Positions 17,404-26,625 are shown, numbered from the stretch's first letter. The stretch is DNA of 64,000 nucleotides from Leptospira brenneri (GCF_002812125.1 NZ_NPDQ01000003.1:1-64000); one strand, 5' to 3'. Notes: generated by a model from the letters alone, not told the origin. Translations and numbers: made by a program.

Positions 17404-19163
17404 CGTAATTTCTTTTCTCGTTCGTCGACCATCCTTTCTTGTTCATTTTTCTTTTGGATGGTGATCCGATCGGATTTGTCTCGATCGTCCAGAATATGCG
17501 GTGTTAAAAACACCATTAAGTTGGTTTTACGGTTTTGATTGGTAGTTCGTCGAAAGAGAGTTCCAAGTAAGGGGACTTCACCCAGGATCGGAATCTTTTG
17601 AACCTTCTTTTGTTTGTCGTTGGAGAGTAATCCTCCAATCACGATCGTCTGGATATTATCCACAACAATGGTGGTTTTGATATCCCGTTTGTTGAAGGTT
17701 GGGTTTCCCCCCGTGGCTTCCGAAGAAATTCCCGCTACGTTTTTTATCTCTTGGTAAAGATCGAGAGTGATACGATTATTTTTGTTGATATGGGGAGTAA
17801 ATTTTAACTTAATCCCTGTTGGACGGTATTCAAAGTTAGCAACAGTGACAGCATTGTCCCCACCCGTTCCCGCGTTACGGTTTTGGGTTCTAACCGGAAC
17901 ATCCTGACCCACATTGATTTCTGCTTCTTGGTTGTCCAAAGTGAGGATCTGCGGAGCGGACAATACATTAAAATTTTCATTGGTAGAGTTTGCATTCAAA
18001 ATACCAATGATTTGTTGTCCCCCACGACGAATGAATCCAAGGGAAAAACCAGAGAGTGTGTTTACGTTTGTAGGACGACCGTTTTTGTCAATTACCCCAC
18101 CGGTAGCCGCAAGACCAGTGTTAAATTGTCCATAAGCCAACTCTTGGTATCGCCAATCAATTCCAAAATCATTTAAATCTGTAGAAGTAAGTTCCACAAT
18201 AAGCACTTCAAGTAACACTTGTTTTCTGGGAGTATCTAAAATTTTGATGATTTTTTTAATTTCTTCCCATTCTTGAGGAGTCGCAGTTACAATCAGTGAG
18301 TTAGATTCTTTATGAGCAACAGCTTTGATTTTATCTTGTTTGCCTGGAACCTTTGGTTGTTGTTGGGCCACAGGCTGTGGTGGTGCTGCCGGTTTTCCAT
18401 CAGGACCAGGTTCTCCCGGCGGACCTTGGGTCGGTGCCGTTGGCATATCAGGCATATCTAATTTCACGAGAACTGCAGCCAGTTTTTCAGCTTCATTATA
18501 CTCTAATGTATAAATATGAATATCGCCGGCAGAAGAAATAGATCCTGGGCCATCTGCTCGAACATCTAAATTATCAACTAACTTTAGTAGTTTATTGATA
18601 TCGGCTGTAGATCCAGAAAAAATCAATGTGTTTTGATTTTTAGGAATGATGATGTCTGTATCAGGAGAGGTTACCCTCTTGAGAATCGGTTCGAGTTCCA
18701 CAGCATTAGAAAATTCTAAAGGAACAATTTGAGTGATGGTTTTATTCAGAGAAACTTCAGATTCAGAAACCGGATCTTTTCCAATTCGAACAATCGGTGA
18801 TTTGGCAAGTGCGTCTTTTATTTTTACGACTTTGATCAAATCGTTTTCTTCGATGAGACCAAATCCTTGGGTTTCTAAAACGGATTTCATAAATCCGTAA
18901 GCATCTTCTATCTTCACACGTTTCTGAGAGATGATAGTGATTTTTTTTCCTTTTACAGCATCATCGATGAGGATATTTCGTTTGATGATGGCACTCATTC
19001 CCATAAGGAAATCTTTGAGTTCTGTATCTCTCCAATCAGCAGTAAAACTAGCAGGTTCTGGAGATGATTTCGCCTTCGGTTTTCCCTTCTCTTGGGAAAA
19101 ACTAGGAGTGACTAATAAATAAAGGCAAATACTGATTACTACTAAAGGAAGACGATTTCTCAT
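17400..19163 (-). CDS. gspD: Type II secretion outer-membrane secretin GspD
   Basis: From the ATG at 19161-19163 (GGA seven bases upstream) the protein has 587 residues and a clean signal peptide ([20 protein letters not shown]). An upstream ATG at 19187 would put eight extra residues before it. Domains in order are N0 ([14 protein letters not shown]), N1 and N2 secretin repeats, and the pore domain with [20 protein letters not shown] and [20 protein letters not shown]. One N-domain is split by a proline-rich insert holding collagen-like [12 protein letters not shown]. The secretin forms the outer-membrane gate for folded substrates. It overlaps gspE and is coupled to gspC. Confidence 0.95.
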   Translation of the reverse strand: MRNRLPLVVISICLYLLVTPSFSQEKGKPKAKSSPEPASFTADWRDTELKDFLMGMSAIIKRNILIDDAVKGKKITIISQKRVKIEDAYGFMKSVLETQGFGLIEENDLIKVVKIKDALAKSPIVRIGKDPVSESEVSLNKTITQIVPLEFSNAVELEPILKRVTSPDTDIIIPKNQNTLIFSGSTADINKLLKLVDNLDVRADGPGSISSAGDIHIYTLEYNEAEKLAAVLVKLDMPDMPTAPTQGPPGEPGPDGKPAAPPQPVAQQQPKVPGKQDKIKAVAHKESNSLIVTATPQEWEEIKKIIKILDTPRKQVLLEVLIVELTSTDLNDFGIDWRYQELAYGQFNTGLAATGGVIDKNGRPTNVNTLSGFSLGFIRRGGQQIIGILNANSTNENFNVLSAPQILTLDNQEAEINVGQDVPVRTQNRNAGTGGDNAVTVANFEYRPTGIKLKFTPHINKNNRITLDLYQEIKNVAGISSEATGGNPTFNKRDIKTTIVVDNIQTIVIGGLLSNDKQKKVQKIPILGEVPLLGTLFRRTTNQNRKTNLMVFLTPHILDDRDKSDRITIQKKNEQERMVDEREKKLR

Positions 19164-19164
19164 T

Positions 19165-20079
19165 TTAATTCCGAATGATAAATTCATATGTGATTATTTT
19201 GCCTTGTCTCTCTAAATCCACTGTAATTTTCGGAGCTTGTTTGATCGAACCCCAAATTTCCAACATTTTCTCTGTTTCATTGAGTGGCATTCCATTAACT
19301 CGTTTGATGATATCTCCACCACGAGCACCAAGGGAATAAAACACATGGTCTTTTGCCACCTGATAGATCTTGTAACCCTCGATCTTTCCGTCTACCAAAT
19401 GAGGACCAAACCTTGCATTTTTATAGATAGTATTCGGGTCTTTCAATTTGCGATTTACGTCCTCACGGGAAAGAACTTTTTGCACCGTTTGGCTAGAAGG
19501 TCCAAGACTAGGGACCCCCGCAGCATCCTTAGGACGGATCCTTTCCTTTGCTTGGGCTGGTGTTTCTCCAATATTCACTCGGAGACTAAGGCCCCCTTTT
19601 TTTAAGACCACATAATGTTGTTCGATGGTTTGGACTTTGTAACCACCCACCATTTCACCAGTTCCGTATTCTTCAGAATCATTGTTTTGTTTTTCCCGGA
19701 TGGTAACCCGAGCAAAAGACCAGTGACCAGAAAGTGTCCCGGTGACAAGCATTTGGTCGTCGTCTCCATTGTCTTGAGCAATTTCAGGATCGAGAGGTGC
19801 CCCATCTGCCCCACGTTTGGTGGCATCATTCGGGTCATAAACTTGACCACGGATGAGATTTCCCGTAACCACATCTTCGTATGTGCTCACGGCCAAAACC
19901 ACTTCTTGGCGCATTTGTTTGGGACGAACGTTTCCTGAGACACTGATCCCCGTTTCTGTAGAAAACAAAAGGAGGAGGACAAGTTTCAAGAGATAAGCAA
20001 GAGAAAAAGAAAAGAGTAAAACCGCCGGAATCAATGTCAAAAACTGACTCGACTGGATTCTTTGAAGGATTAAATTCAT
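19165..20079 (-). CDS. gspC: Type II secretion system protein GspC
   Basis: The protein (about 304 residues) has a short cytoplasmic start, one membrane helix ([27 protein letters not shown] region, about 12-38), a periplasmic homology region and a C-terminal PDZ domain ([30 protein letters not shown]). GspC couples the inner platform to the secretin. The ATG at 20077-20079 has GGGGAG almost touching it; a GTG nine bases upstream is the alternative. It is first of the core secretion genes and lies 29 bases after the M23 peptidase gene. The HR region is less conserved than in proteobacteria, but the layout and neighbours make the call firm. Confidence 0.88.
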   Translation of the reverse strand: MNLILQRIQSSQFLTLIPAVLLFSFSLAYLLKLVLLLLFSTETGISVSGNVRPKQMRQEVVLAVSTYEDVVTGNLIRGQVYDPNDATKRGADGAPLDPEIAQDNGDDDQMLVTGTLSGHWSFARVTIREKQNNDSEEYGTGEMVGGYKVQTIEQHYVVLKKGGLSLRVNIGETPAQAKERIRPKDAAGVPSLGPSSQTVQKVLSREDVNRKLKDPNTIYKNARFGPHLVDGKIEGYKIYQVAKDHVFYSLGARGGDIIKRVNGMPLNETEKMLEIWGSIKQAPKITVDLERQGKIITYEFIIRN

Positions 20080-20108
20080 GCTCCCCACAAACCGGAGATA
20101 AACTCCGA

Positions 20109-21107
20109 TTACATTCCGGCTACTTCAGATTTGGGAAGTCGAGTGACTTGTTTTTCCGTGATGCTCAATGCCGATTCAGGATTCATAATCTTCCCGTTTC
20201 GAAACACTTCAAAATGCAGATGTGCTCCTGTTGCTGTTCCCGTCCTTCCGACAAGGGCAACCACACGACCCATCTTCACCGTTTCCCCAACCTCAACTAA
20301 AATCTGTGAACAATGGGCGTAAACTGTTTTATAACCGTTTTTATGTTGGATAGTGACTGAATTTCCATACCCACCATTCCGACCAGTAAAAACCACTTCA
20401 CCATCGGCAGAAGATAGAACGGGAGCTCCTACTTTGGCCGCAAGGTCGAGACCGGTATGATAGACACGGTTGTATTTATTAAAGGGATCCACTCTTCTTC
20501 CATAACGCGAGGTGACTCGGCTTTGGGGAACAGGTAGGATGAAGATTTTTTTTAGAACCACTCGGGAGGAAGAAGCATTCTTCACTTGGACAGGAACTTC
20601 CAAAACTTGGCCAATTTTTAATTGGTCTGAGTTAAGCCCGTTGTGTTTTTTGAGTTTTGCAAGCTCGATTGAAAAAGAACGAGCAATCTTTGAGAGATTG
20701 TCCTTTTTTTGGACTGTATATTTTTTTAAAACAATTCCCGACTCGTGAACCACTGTATTACTCACGACAGGAGAAACATCAATGTATTTGGGAAGGTCTA
20801 GAGATGCCAGCTCCACTTCTTCGTCTTCACCAGAGGCATTGACACCCACAGAAAAAAGTTTATGGATTTCTGATTCTTGCGATTGCGACCCGAAGAGACG
20901 AAACATTCCTGGTTCACCACCCGGAAGTGACTCATTGATCTCAGAATGAATTTTTTGAAATGGGTTGGCAAGGAGCCCTGTTCCCGAAAGAACCAAAAGA
21001 GAAATTGTAGCCAACCGAAGGATCTTCACAAATAAAATATCGGGAACCTGGGGCAAGAATCTTGAACTAGAAACAAAGAAAGAATGAAAACGAATGACTG
21101 GCAACAA
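20109..21107 (-). CDS. LysM and M23-family peptidoglycan endopeptidase
   Basis: The 332-residue exported protein has a hydrophobic signal region (ILRLATISLLVLSGTGLLA), a linker, a LysM wall-binding domain (KKYTVQKKDNLSKIARSFSIELAKLKKHNGL) and a C-terminal M23 peptidase domain. The zinc and catalytic residues are present: HTGLDLA, then YAHCSQI, and the final GAHLHFE. It should cut peptide crosslinks in the wall. It lies directly before gspC in the same operon, so a job in opening the wall for the secretion machine is a fair inference. The start may be the TTG at 21107 or a GTG at 21029; the later start gives a more usual signal peptide (VKILRLATISLL). Confidence 0.88.
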   Translation of the reverse strand: MLPVIRFHSFFVSSSRFLPQVPDILFVKILRLATISLLVLSGTGLLANPFQKIHSEINESLPGGEPGMFRLFGSQSQESEIHKLFSVGVNASGEDEEVELASLDLPKYIDVSPVVSNTVVHESGIVLKKYTVQKKDNLSKIARSFSIELAKLKKHNGLNSDQLKIGQVLEVPVQVKNASSSRVVLKKIFILPVPQSRVTSRYGRRVDPFNKYNRVYHTGLDLAAKVGAPVLSSADGEVVFTGRNGGYGNSVTIQHKNGYKTVYAHCSQILVEVGETVKMGRVVALVGRTGTATGAHLHFEVFRNGKIMNPESALSITEKQVTRLPKSEVAGM

Positions 21108-21124
21108 TATGAAAACCCAAACCT

Positions 21125-21550
21125 TTATTTCTTTTTTTTAACATTGGATTCTACCAGAGTGAACTTTTTACCGACCCACTCTTCGACATCTTCCAAGTCA
21201 TACTGCTTCTTTTTCACATCATCATTGATGATATAGGCTGCCAATTTTCCCACAGAAGACTCTCTGGATTCTGCAATGGGATAAACCTTTAATTTCAATA
21301 GAGAAGGTGTGGATTCGATATAAATCTTAACAAGAGTCCCCTTCTTCCAAACTTCTGTCTGAGAGAATTTGATCTCCTCTTGTAAGGAATATGTCTTTCC
21401 ATCATAGTATTCATTGATTTCCCTTAATTTTTCTTTTTTGATCAACCGTTGGGAACATTGACTGAACGCAAGGAGAAGAACGAGGGGAATTACACGAATG
21501 ATACTACAATCCAAAGCAAACTCTGAGGAAAAGTCACCATGATGCCTCAT
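21125..21550 (-). CDS. Small lipoprotein heading the type II secretion operon
   Basis: The 141-residue protein has a signal peptide ending LVLLLAFSQC, a spirochaete-type lipobox with glutamine before the cysteine. A basic segment follows and then about 90 residues rich in beta strands (KYIES-like patterns) without a motif I know. It is the first gene of the secretion run, 17 bases before the M23 peptidase gene. A job as pilotin or outer-membrane anchor for the secretin is possible, since no GspS is present, but nothing in the sequence proves it. The ATG at 21550 gives an oddly acidic N-terminus; a TTG at 21512-21514 with AGAG upstream would begin right at the signal peptide and may be the real start. 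Confidence 0.7.
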   Translation of the reverse strand: MRHHGDFSSEFALDCSIIRVIPLVLLLAFSQCSQRLIKKEKLREINEYYDGKTYSLQEEIKFSQTEVWKKGTLVKIYIESTPSLLKLKVYPIAESRESSVGKLAAYIINDDVKKKQYDLEDVEEWVGKKFTLVESNVKKKK

Positions 21551-21610
21551 TTATGAAAAGCCTTTTTTATTTTTTGGCCCAAAAGAGAGTTTCATAGACC
21601 TAAAGTTCTT

Positions 21611-23056
21611 GTGATCCCCAAACGAGCAGAAGTTGGAAGTTTGTTATACGAATGGAATGGAACCAAAGAAATCCAAGTAGAGGTGGGGATTCGAAAGGGT
21701 CTTCCTGGATTCCAAATTTTGGGTTGTGCTTCCGTCTCCACAAAAGAGGCGAAAGACCGCATCCGTTTGGCTCTAGAGGCCTCTGGGTACCAGTTCCCAC
21801 TCGAAACCATCATCATCAATTTAAAACCAGCCCATGTTCCCAAACGGATGGTCTCTTTAGATTTAGCAATGGCTGCAGGAATCCTCCTCGCAACAGATCA
21901 GATCCCCTCTCCCACTTACCCCATCCGGTATTTGGGAGGCCTTGGATTGGATGGAAGAATTTTAGGCGGACAGGAACTTTTACCTTACCTTTGGCAAACT
22001 CCAGAATCCTCCGACCAATCTTTTCTCCTCCCCTCTTCTTTAGAAAAAGAATCACTCCCCAAAGGAAGGTACCAGTTCCTAAACCATCTAGAAGATTTAA
22101 AAAACCTGTCTAAAGATCCACCTAGCACAAGAGAGGTGGTCTATCCATCAAAAACCTCTCCGGTTTGGGATGTGGTGTATTTAGATCCCTACCAAATGAA
22201 AGTTTTTCAGGGATTACTCTATTCTCTACTGGGAAGCCACCATAGTCTATTGCTGGGAAGTCCAGGATCTGGAAAAACTATGTTACATAGAATGCTTGCA
22301 TCTTTACTTCCTCCCAAGGAATTCAGAGACCATGAAGATCAGGGAATTTGGACTTCAGGGGGTGAATTTGAAGTCCCATCAACAAAACGTCCCTTTCGTT
22401 CTCCCCACCATTCTGCAACAGAGGTGGGTCTTGTGGGAGGTGGACTCCCCTTCCAACCAGGAGAAATTTCGAAAGCTTATGGTGGGATATTGTATTTAGA
22501 TGAAGCCTTGGAATTTAAAGATCGAATTCTAGAATGTTTACGAATGCCCATGGAAGATTCCTTTTTAGAAATTGTTCGGATGAACGAAAAAACAAAACTA
22601 AAAACAGAATTTACTTTAATGTTATCAGCAAACCCTTGTCCTTGCGGGAACTATCACGGCGCTGAAACTTGTCACTGTTCTTTACAAAAGATTCGCCTGT
22701 ATTTGCAAAAAATTAGCGGGGCTTTTTTAGATAGAATCACTATATTTCAAACATTATTTGAAACTAATAACGAAAGATGCATCAAACTGGATGAATTAAA
22801 AATGAGAAAAATCATTTTAGAGCGATATGAATTTCGAAAGACAAGGATCATTCCCAAAGATGAAGAAAATAAAATTCAAAAGATTTTAGACATAGATCCT
22901 CAAACCAAACAACTGTCCTTACGAAAGAAAAAACAAATCATCTCTCTTTCAAGGACTGTTGCTGATTGGAACCTGTCCTCCCGAACAAAGGAAGTACACA
23001 TCTGGGAGGCAGTTCAGTATTGTATTGGATACCAGTGGATTTATAGTTTAGGATAA
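21611..23056 (+). CDS. YifB/ComM-family AAA+ ATPase (Mg-chelatase-like)
   Basis: This 481-residue protein has an N-terminal Lon-protease-like (ChlI) domain (GLPGFQILGCASVSTKEAKDR). The AAA+ core follows, with Walker A LLLGSPGSGKT (about 218-228) and Walker B GGILYLDEAL. A zinc-type CPCGNYHGAETCHCS follows the sensor region, and the C-terminal ChlI lid closes the protein. In Haemophilus and Vibrio the homologue ComM is a branch-migration helicase acting in natural transformation. The gene starts at a GTG directly after upstream stops and has no clear binding site. It points away from the secretion operon, 60 bases from it, and converges on the next gene. Confidence 0.9.
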   Translation: MIPKRAEVGSLLYEWNGTKEIQVEVGIRKGLPGFQILGCASVSTKEAKDRIRLALEASGYQFPLETIIINLKPAHVPKRMVSLDLAMAAGILLATDQIPSPTYPIRYLGGLGLDGRILGGQELLPYLWQTPESSDQSFLLPSSLEKESLPKGRYQFLNHLEDLKNLSKDPPSTREVVYPSKTSPVWDVVYLDPYQMKVFQGLLYSLLGSHHSLLLGSPGSGKTMLHRMLASLLPPKEFRDHEDQGIWTSGGEFEVPSTKRPFRSPHHSATEVGLVGGGLPFQPGEISKAYGGILYLDEALEFKDRILECLRMPMEDSFLEIVRMNEKTKLKTEFTLMLSANPCPCGNYHGAETCHCSLQKIRLYLQKISGAFLDRITIFQTLFETNNERCIKLDELKMRKIILERYEFRKTRIIPKDEENKIQKILDIDPQTKQLSLRKKKQIISLSRTVADWNLSSRTKEVHIWEAVQYCIGYQWIYSLG

Positions 23057-23057
23057 A

Positions 23058-23258
23058 TTACTTTGAAATAAAGTGCGAAATTTCCATCGCAATTTTATTG
23101 ATCGCATAATCCATATAAGCTGGATCATCTATCTTTTTCTTGTAATTTTCGAATTTCTTCTGAATGGTAGCAGCCATTCCCCTTTTCCGGAGTAAAACCG
23201 GATCTGGTCCAAATTCGTCGGTTTCTGCTAAATTCCCAAAAATACTAAATTGTTTCAT
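23058..23258 (-). CDS. Conserved small protein of unknown function
   Basis: The 66-residue frame begins at an ATG (23256-23258) with AAGGAAG seven bases upstream, a much better start than the longer frame opening at 23279. The protein is mostly helical and charged (RKRGMAATIQKKFENYKKKIDDPAYMDY). It has no signal peptide or known motif. It ends one base from the YifB stop, so the two genes converge without a spacer. The strong binding site and coding-like composition argue that it is real. No function can be given. Confidence 0.65.
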   Translation of the reverse strand: MKQFSIFGNLAETDEFGPDPVLLRKRGMAATIQKKFENYKKKIDDPAYMDYAINKIAMEISHFISK

Positions 23259-23280
23259 GTGGTTACTTCCTTGTAACAAT

Positions 23281-23306
23281 CAAACTCTCATCCTTGAGAG
23301 CGTTTT
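23281..23306 (-). terminator. Possible terminator after yraN
   Basis: CTCTCA (23285-23290) and TGAGAG (23295-23300) form a six-base-pair stem with a four-base loop. On the minus strand TTTGATTGTT follows. It lies between yraN and the small gene ending at 23058. The stem is short, so the call is weak. Confidence 0.35.
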
Positions 23307-23362
23307 CCCTTGTGGGATACATGAACAATCGGCCCAGTACAAAAATCCCTTGATGAAGTTAT

Positions 23363-23710
23363 TTAGAAGATTGATGAATAAAAATGAACTTCCTTTTTTT
23401 CTGTGATATGGATCAAATTAAACGAAGGTGTTAGGTGGAAGAAGGCAGGGAACTCTTTTAGAAAATAGAAATATACCTTCCGCATTTTCTTACGTTTTGT
23501 CTCATGAAAACATTCCAGGGGATGAAATCCGCTACTTTCCCTCCAAAACTTCACTTCCGAACAATGTAGACAGTCGTTCCAAAAACTAATTATGTCTAAT
23601 TCGCCAATTGCCTTTCTATAATTTTGGAAAAGGATCAAATGTCCATTCGCCTCCAAATAATCCCGAGCAAGGGCCTCGCCTTGCCTACCCCGTTCTATTT
23701 TATTCCACAT
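23363..23710 (-). CDS. YraN/UPF0102-family nuclease-fold protein
   Basis: The protein (about 115 residues) shows the YraN pattern. RGRQGEALARDYLEANGHLILFQNYRKAIGELDIIS (about 8-43) covers the G-x-x-G-E, N-Y-R and G-E-[IL]-D-[LI] motifs of this Holliday-junction-resolvase-like fold. The usual V-E-V-K is present as CSEVKFW. The acidic and lysine residues expected for metal binding are all there. The exact role in cells is not settled for the family. The ATG at 23708-23710 is used; a TTG four codons upstream is possible. It is the last of several minus-strand genes running from the rpsP cluster. Confidence 0.85.
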   Translation of the reverse strand: MWNKIERGRQGEALARDYLEANGHLILFQNYRKAIGELDIISFWNDCLHCSEVKFWRESSGFHPLECFHETKRKKMRKVYFYFLKEFPAFFHLTPSFNLIHITEKKEVHFYSSIF

Positions 23711-23751
23711 CAGAAGGTACAAAACCCAGATTTACCAAATGGTAAGGATTT

Positions 23752-24939
23752 TTAATAAATCTGAGAGAAGGGAATGGCTTGTTGGATATAAAGATTTAGG
23801 TCTTTCATGAGATCCACAAATTCCAAATGTTTGAGGCGTTTGCCTTCTGGATCTTTTGTGACACGAATGACGGGACGAAGGGGTTTGTCTTTATTAGATT
23901 CAATGACCATACCCATTCTTAGGTCAGAAAGAATGACTCCGGACCCCACGGGAAACATAGAAAGTTTATTTAAAAAGAGCCGAACCATTTTTAAATCAAA
24001 ACGGTTCACGTTTTCACTGATCATGATCTTCATGGCTTCATAAGGAAGGATGGCTTGTCTGTACGGTCTTGGGTGGATCATGGCTGCAAATTGATCGGCG
24101 ATCATAAAAACTTTCGTGAGTTCTTCGATTTGGTTGGCCAAAATTCTTTGCGGGTATCCAGAACCATCGACTGCTTCATGGTGTTGGAGGGCAACAATCG
24201 CGAGGGAATTTTTTAATTTCAAACGTTGGGTGAGAATTTGGTAACCCGTCACAGGATGGCGTTTTATGGTTTTGAGATCTAATTCCGAAAGAGCCCCTTT
24301 TTTTTCAGAAACTTCTTCCGGGACGGTGACCATTCCAATGTCTGCAAAAAGGGATGCTAAAGCAAGATCGATTAGTTTAGGTCTGGAAAACTCCAAAAAG
24401 TTTCCGAGCATCACCGAAAAAAACGTCGCATAACAAATATGAGTGTATAAAAAATATCCTGAGTGGGAATGGGATAATAATAAAATAGGAATTTGAGCAT
24501 TTGCTTTTGTATGGTCAGCAATTCGTTCCGCAATCTCTCGAAACTCCCGAATTTCCGTATAACGTCCCTCAGATGCAGATTTATAAGTTTTTTGCACTAG
24601 TTCAAAACAGTCTTTAAAAACAGCATTGAACTCTACCTTAGTCGTATTTGCTTTTTCTAATAAATATTTATAACGTGTGGAATTTTCATCATCTTGGTAA
24701 AAAGGTAGGTTTGTATCGAAGTATCCGGGTCCTTGTCCAGAGGCAGTTTTATCTCCGCCATCAGACATTACCTTTTCCCCATCTGTCAAAACAAAGGTAA
24801 TTCCGAATTGAACTAACCTGTCTAAGTCTTGTTGTGTGATGGGCTGGTCGGCTCCCACAAAAACAGTGTCTTTATCCAGATAAATTGACTTAGTAAATTT
24901 TGATCCAGGCTCTAAGTCACGTATGGAAATTTTCCGCAT
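23752..24939 (-). CDS. HD-GYP domain protein with degenerate metal site
   Basis: The 395-residue protein has an N-terminal domain of about 100 residues and a C-terminal HD-GYP domain, the c-di-GMP phosphodiesterase fold. Conserved parts are YTHICY (about 165-170), KRHPVTGYQIL (226-236) and QHHEAVDGSGYP (252-263). The central HD pair, normally in LHDIGK, is FADIGM (198-203), so the histidine is alanine. The later ADxxDA motif is ADQFAA (281-286), so its aspartate is alanine too. With two ligands missing, hydrolysis may be lost and c-di-GMP sensing kept; this is inference. It lies 34 bases downstream of the flhX-like gene. Confidence 0.85.
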   Translation of the reverse strand: MRKISIRDLEPGSKFTKSIYLDKDTVFVGADQPITQQDLDRLVQFGITFVLTDGEKVMSDGGDKTASGQGPGYFDTNLPFYQDDENSTRYKYLLEKANTTKVEFNAVFKDCFELVQKTYKSASEGRYTEIREFREIAERIADHTKANAQIPILLLSHSHSGYFLYTHICYATFFSVMLGNFLEFSRPKLIDLALASLFADIGMVTVPEEVSEKKGALSELDLKTIKRHPVTGYQILTQRLKLKNSLAIVALQHHEAVDGSGYPQRILANQIEELTKVFMIADQFAAMIHPRPYRQAILPYEAMKIMISENVNRFDLKMVRLFLNKLSMFPVGSGVILSDLRMGMVIESNKDKPLRPVIRVTKDPEGKRLKHLEFVDLMKDLNLYIQQAIPFSQIY

Positions 24940-24973
24940 AATTGCGTAAATCCTAGTAAGAAGCGTAGAAACA

Positions 24974-25234
24974 TCAATTGTTTTTCTTTTGCCTCTCCAA
25001 AACGAGGATTCGAAATACTGCTGCTACGACTTCATACAATTCCCTTGGAATTTCTTTCCCATTAGGGAGATGGTCTAAGGTTTGTACCATTACCTCATCC
25101 TGAATCACAAGAACCCCTGATTCTTTAGCAACGCGAATTAAGGTTTCTGCTAGTCGCCCTTCTGCTTTCGCCACAAGTTTCGGTGCCGAATGGACTTTGG
25201 GATCATAAGCCAGAGCCGCCATTTTCTGTTTCAT
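24974..25234 (-). CDS. FlhB C-terminal-domain homologue (FlhX type)
   Basis: The 86-residue protein resembles the cytoplasmic tail of FlhB without its membrane domain: LAYDPKVHSAPKLVAKAEGRLAETLIRVAKESGV, then EIPRELYEVVAAVF. The NPTH self-cleavage site of full FlhB is absent, so it corresponds to the piece left after cleavage. Stand-alone homologues of this kind (FlhX, YlqH in Bacillus) can support flagellar export in some bacteria. Its stop-start overlap of four bases with the upstream gene and its place after rnhB match the Bacillus ylqG-ylqH order. Role in Leptospira unproven. Confidence 0.85.
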   Translation of the reverse strand: MKQKMAALAYDPKVHSAPKLVAKAEGRLAETLIRVAKESGVLVIQDEVMVQTLDHLPNGKEIPRELYEVVAAVFRILVLERQKKNN

Positions 25235-25884
25235 CGATAATCACCGTTAAAGGAATCATTTGCCCAAGTTTCTATTTGGATGGTTTGGATTTGGGGGAAG
25301 TCCCGAACCAAGGAACCAAGTTTAGTCGTGAATTGCTCCCCTTGTATTGACTGTTCTGTGGTGATCTCAACAAGGATTGGTTTTTCTTTTTCTGGATCAT
25401 AGTGGAACTGAATCCCCATAGCTCCCGTTTCTTTCGATTTCCAAAACACATACAGAACCAAACCTTTGTTTTTCGGTTCGACTACCATCTGTAAGGCCTC
25501 ATCCTCCCTTGGATGTAGATAGGATAGAATATCAGAAAATCCCGTTTCCCCTAAAAGGTAATTCCAGATTGGCTTTAGATCGCTACCTTCCATTACAGTT
25601 GGAGTGGACTGGTGGTTTATCCATGATGCCCAACGGGAAAGGTTTTTGGTTTTAGAAGGATTCGTAGTTTTTTCCATTTCACCAGAAGCGGAATGGATCC
25701 AAGTTTCTGTATGGGAAGTCGGATTTCTAATTTTGCCTGTATTTAAGTTTTTTGAATCAGCCCGTAAGGAAGCTCGGCTTTGGATCTCAGTGAAACCAAG
25801 GTTTGTTTTGGTTTTCTGTTTTCCGTTATTTCCAAAAGATGTAAGTTTGGAAAATTTTGCGAAATTAGAATAGAGAAGGTTCAC
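25231..25884 (-). CDS. Unknown protein, possibly FliK-like, partner of the FlhX homologue
   Basis: The 217-residue protein has a polar, asparagine- and serine-rich N-terminal half of low complexity. Its C-terminal domain (from about 110) shows LQMVVEPKNKGLVLYVFW and MGIQFHYDPEKEKPILVEIT. That layout of disordered half plus short beta-rich C-terminal domain recalls the flagellar hook-length protein FliK, and the gene sits where Bacillus has ylqG. I cannot prove homology by eye. It starts with a GTG that overlaps the end of rnhB by 20 bases and overlaps the flhX-like gene by four, so all three are translated together. Confidence 0.6.
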   Translation of the reverse strand: MNLLYSNFAKFSKLTSFGNNGKQKTKTNLGFTEIQSRASLRADSKNLNTGKIRNPTSHTETWIHSASGEMEKTTNPSKTKNLSRWASWINHQSTPTVMEGSDLKPIWNYLLGETGFSDILSYLHPREDEALQMVVEPKNKGLVLYVFWKSKETGAMGIQFHYDPEKEKPILVEITTEQSIQGEQFTTKLGSLVRDFPQIQTIQIETWANDSFNGDYR

Positions 25885-26608
25885 TCCCTTCTCTTCGGAG
25901 GAATTTACAAAAACTCAACCTGTGGATGGGAGAAATTCCAAGTTTGAGAAGAGCCTCTCTGTGTTCTTCGGTCCCATATCCTTTGTGTTTTCCAAATCCA
26001 TAACCCGGATATTTCAAATCCATTTTTTCCATATATTCATCCCGGTAGGTTTTGGCTAATATGGAGGCAGCAGAAATGGAAGGAATCAAATCATCTCCTT
26101 TGGGTAACGAGAAATATCCTTCAATGGGTTTGGTGATTTTGAGTTTATAATTACCATCTGCGAGGAGAAATGGTTTTTTTTCTAAATTGTCTGCACTCTG
26201 ACTTCTATTTTCTTTGAAATTAGAAGTAGTAGAATTCGAATCATCATTCTCCTTTGTGTTGGATCCGAATAGTTGGGTATGATTTGGTAAACAACGGTTC
26301 ATCCCATAAAAAATGGCTTGGTTGATATTATAACGATCTATAAAGGAAGCACTGACAAAGGTTACTCGGAAATAAGAAACGTGCTCTAAAATTTCTTTTC
26401 TAAGTTCTAATCGTTTGGGTTCAGCAATTTTTTTGGAATCGCGAAGTCCCTTTAGGATTTCACCGTTTTTGATTTTTTCTAAAGTAGAAAGTGAGAAGGA
26501 AACGCAACCCACAGAGACGGGGCCAGCAAGAGTACCACGACCTGCTTCATCCAGTGAAAAACAGGTCAGGTGAGGAATTTGAAATTCAGGAAAGAACGGT
26601 CGCGTAAT
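25865..26608 (-). CDS. rnhB: Ribonuclease HII
   Basis: The enzyme removes RNA from RNA-DNA hybrids and single ribonucleotides left in DNA. The catalytic DEAGRG motif (first two acidic residues) lies at 26545-26562 on the minus strand, upstream of the first standard start (GTG at 26510-26512). That frame is open back to a TAG near 26635 but holds no ATG, GTG or TTG. I place the start at an ATT (26606-26608), giving 247 residues with the motif at about residue 20, as usual. The other acidic sites are LLADGN and AKTYRDEYM. An asparagine/serine-rich insert of about 25 residues (FGSNTKENDDSNSTTSNFKE) precedes LLADGN. It follows rplS by 17 bases. Confidence 0.88.
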   Translation of the reverse strand: MTRPFFPEFQIPHLTCFSLDEAGRGTLAGPVSVGCVSFSLSTLEKIKNGEILKGLRDSKKIAEPKRLELRKEILEHVSYFRVTFVSASFIDRYNINQAIFYGMNRCLPNHTQLFGSNTKENDDSNSTTSNFKENRSQSADNLEKKPFLLADGNYKLKITKPIEGYFSLPKGDDLIPSISAASILAKTYRDEYMEKMDLKYPGYGFGKHKGYGTEEHREALLKLGISPIHRLSFCKFLRREGSEPSLF

Positions 26609-26625
26609 GACCGTTTCAAGAGAGA

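Noticed and set aside
26510..26512. GTG as start of rnhB
   Set aside because: It lies after the catalytic DEAGRG motif, so the product would lack two catalytic residues, although the upstream coding sequence is intact.
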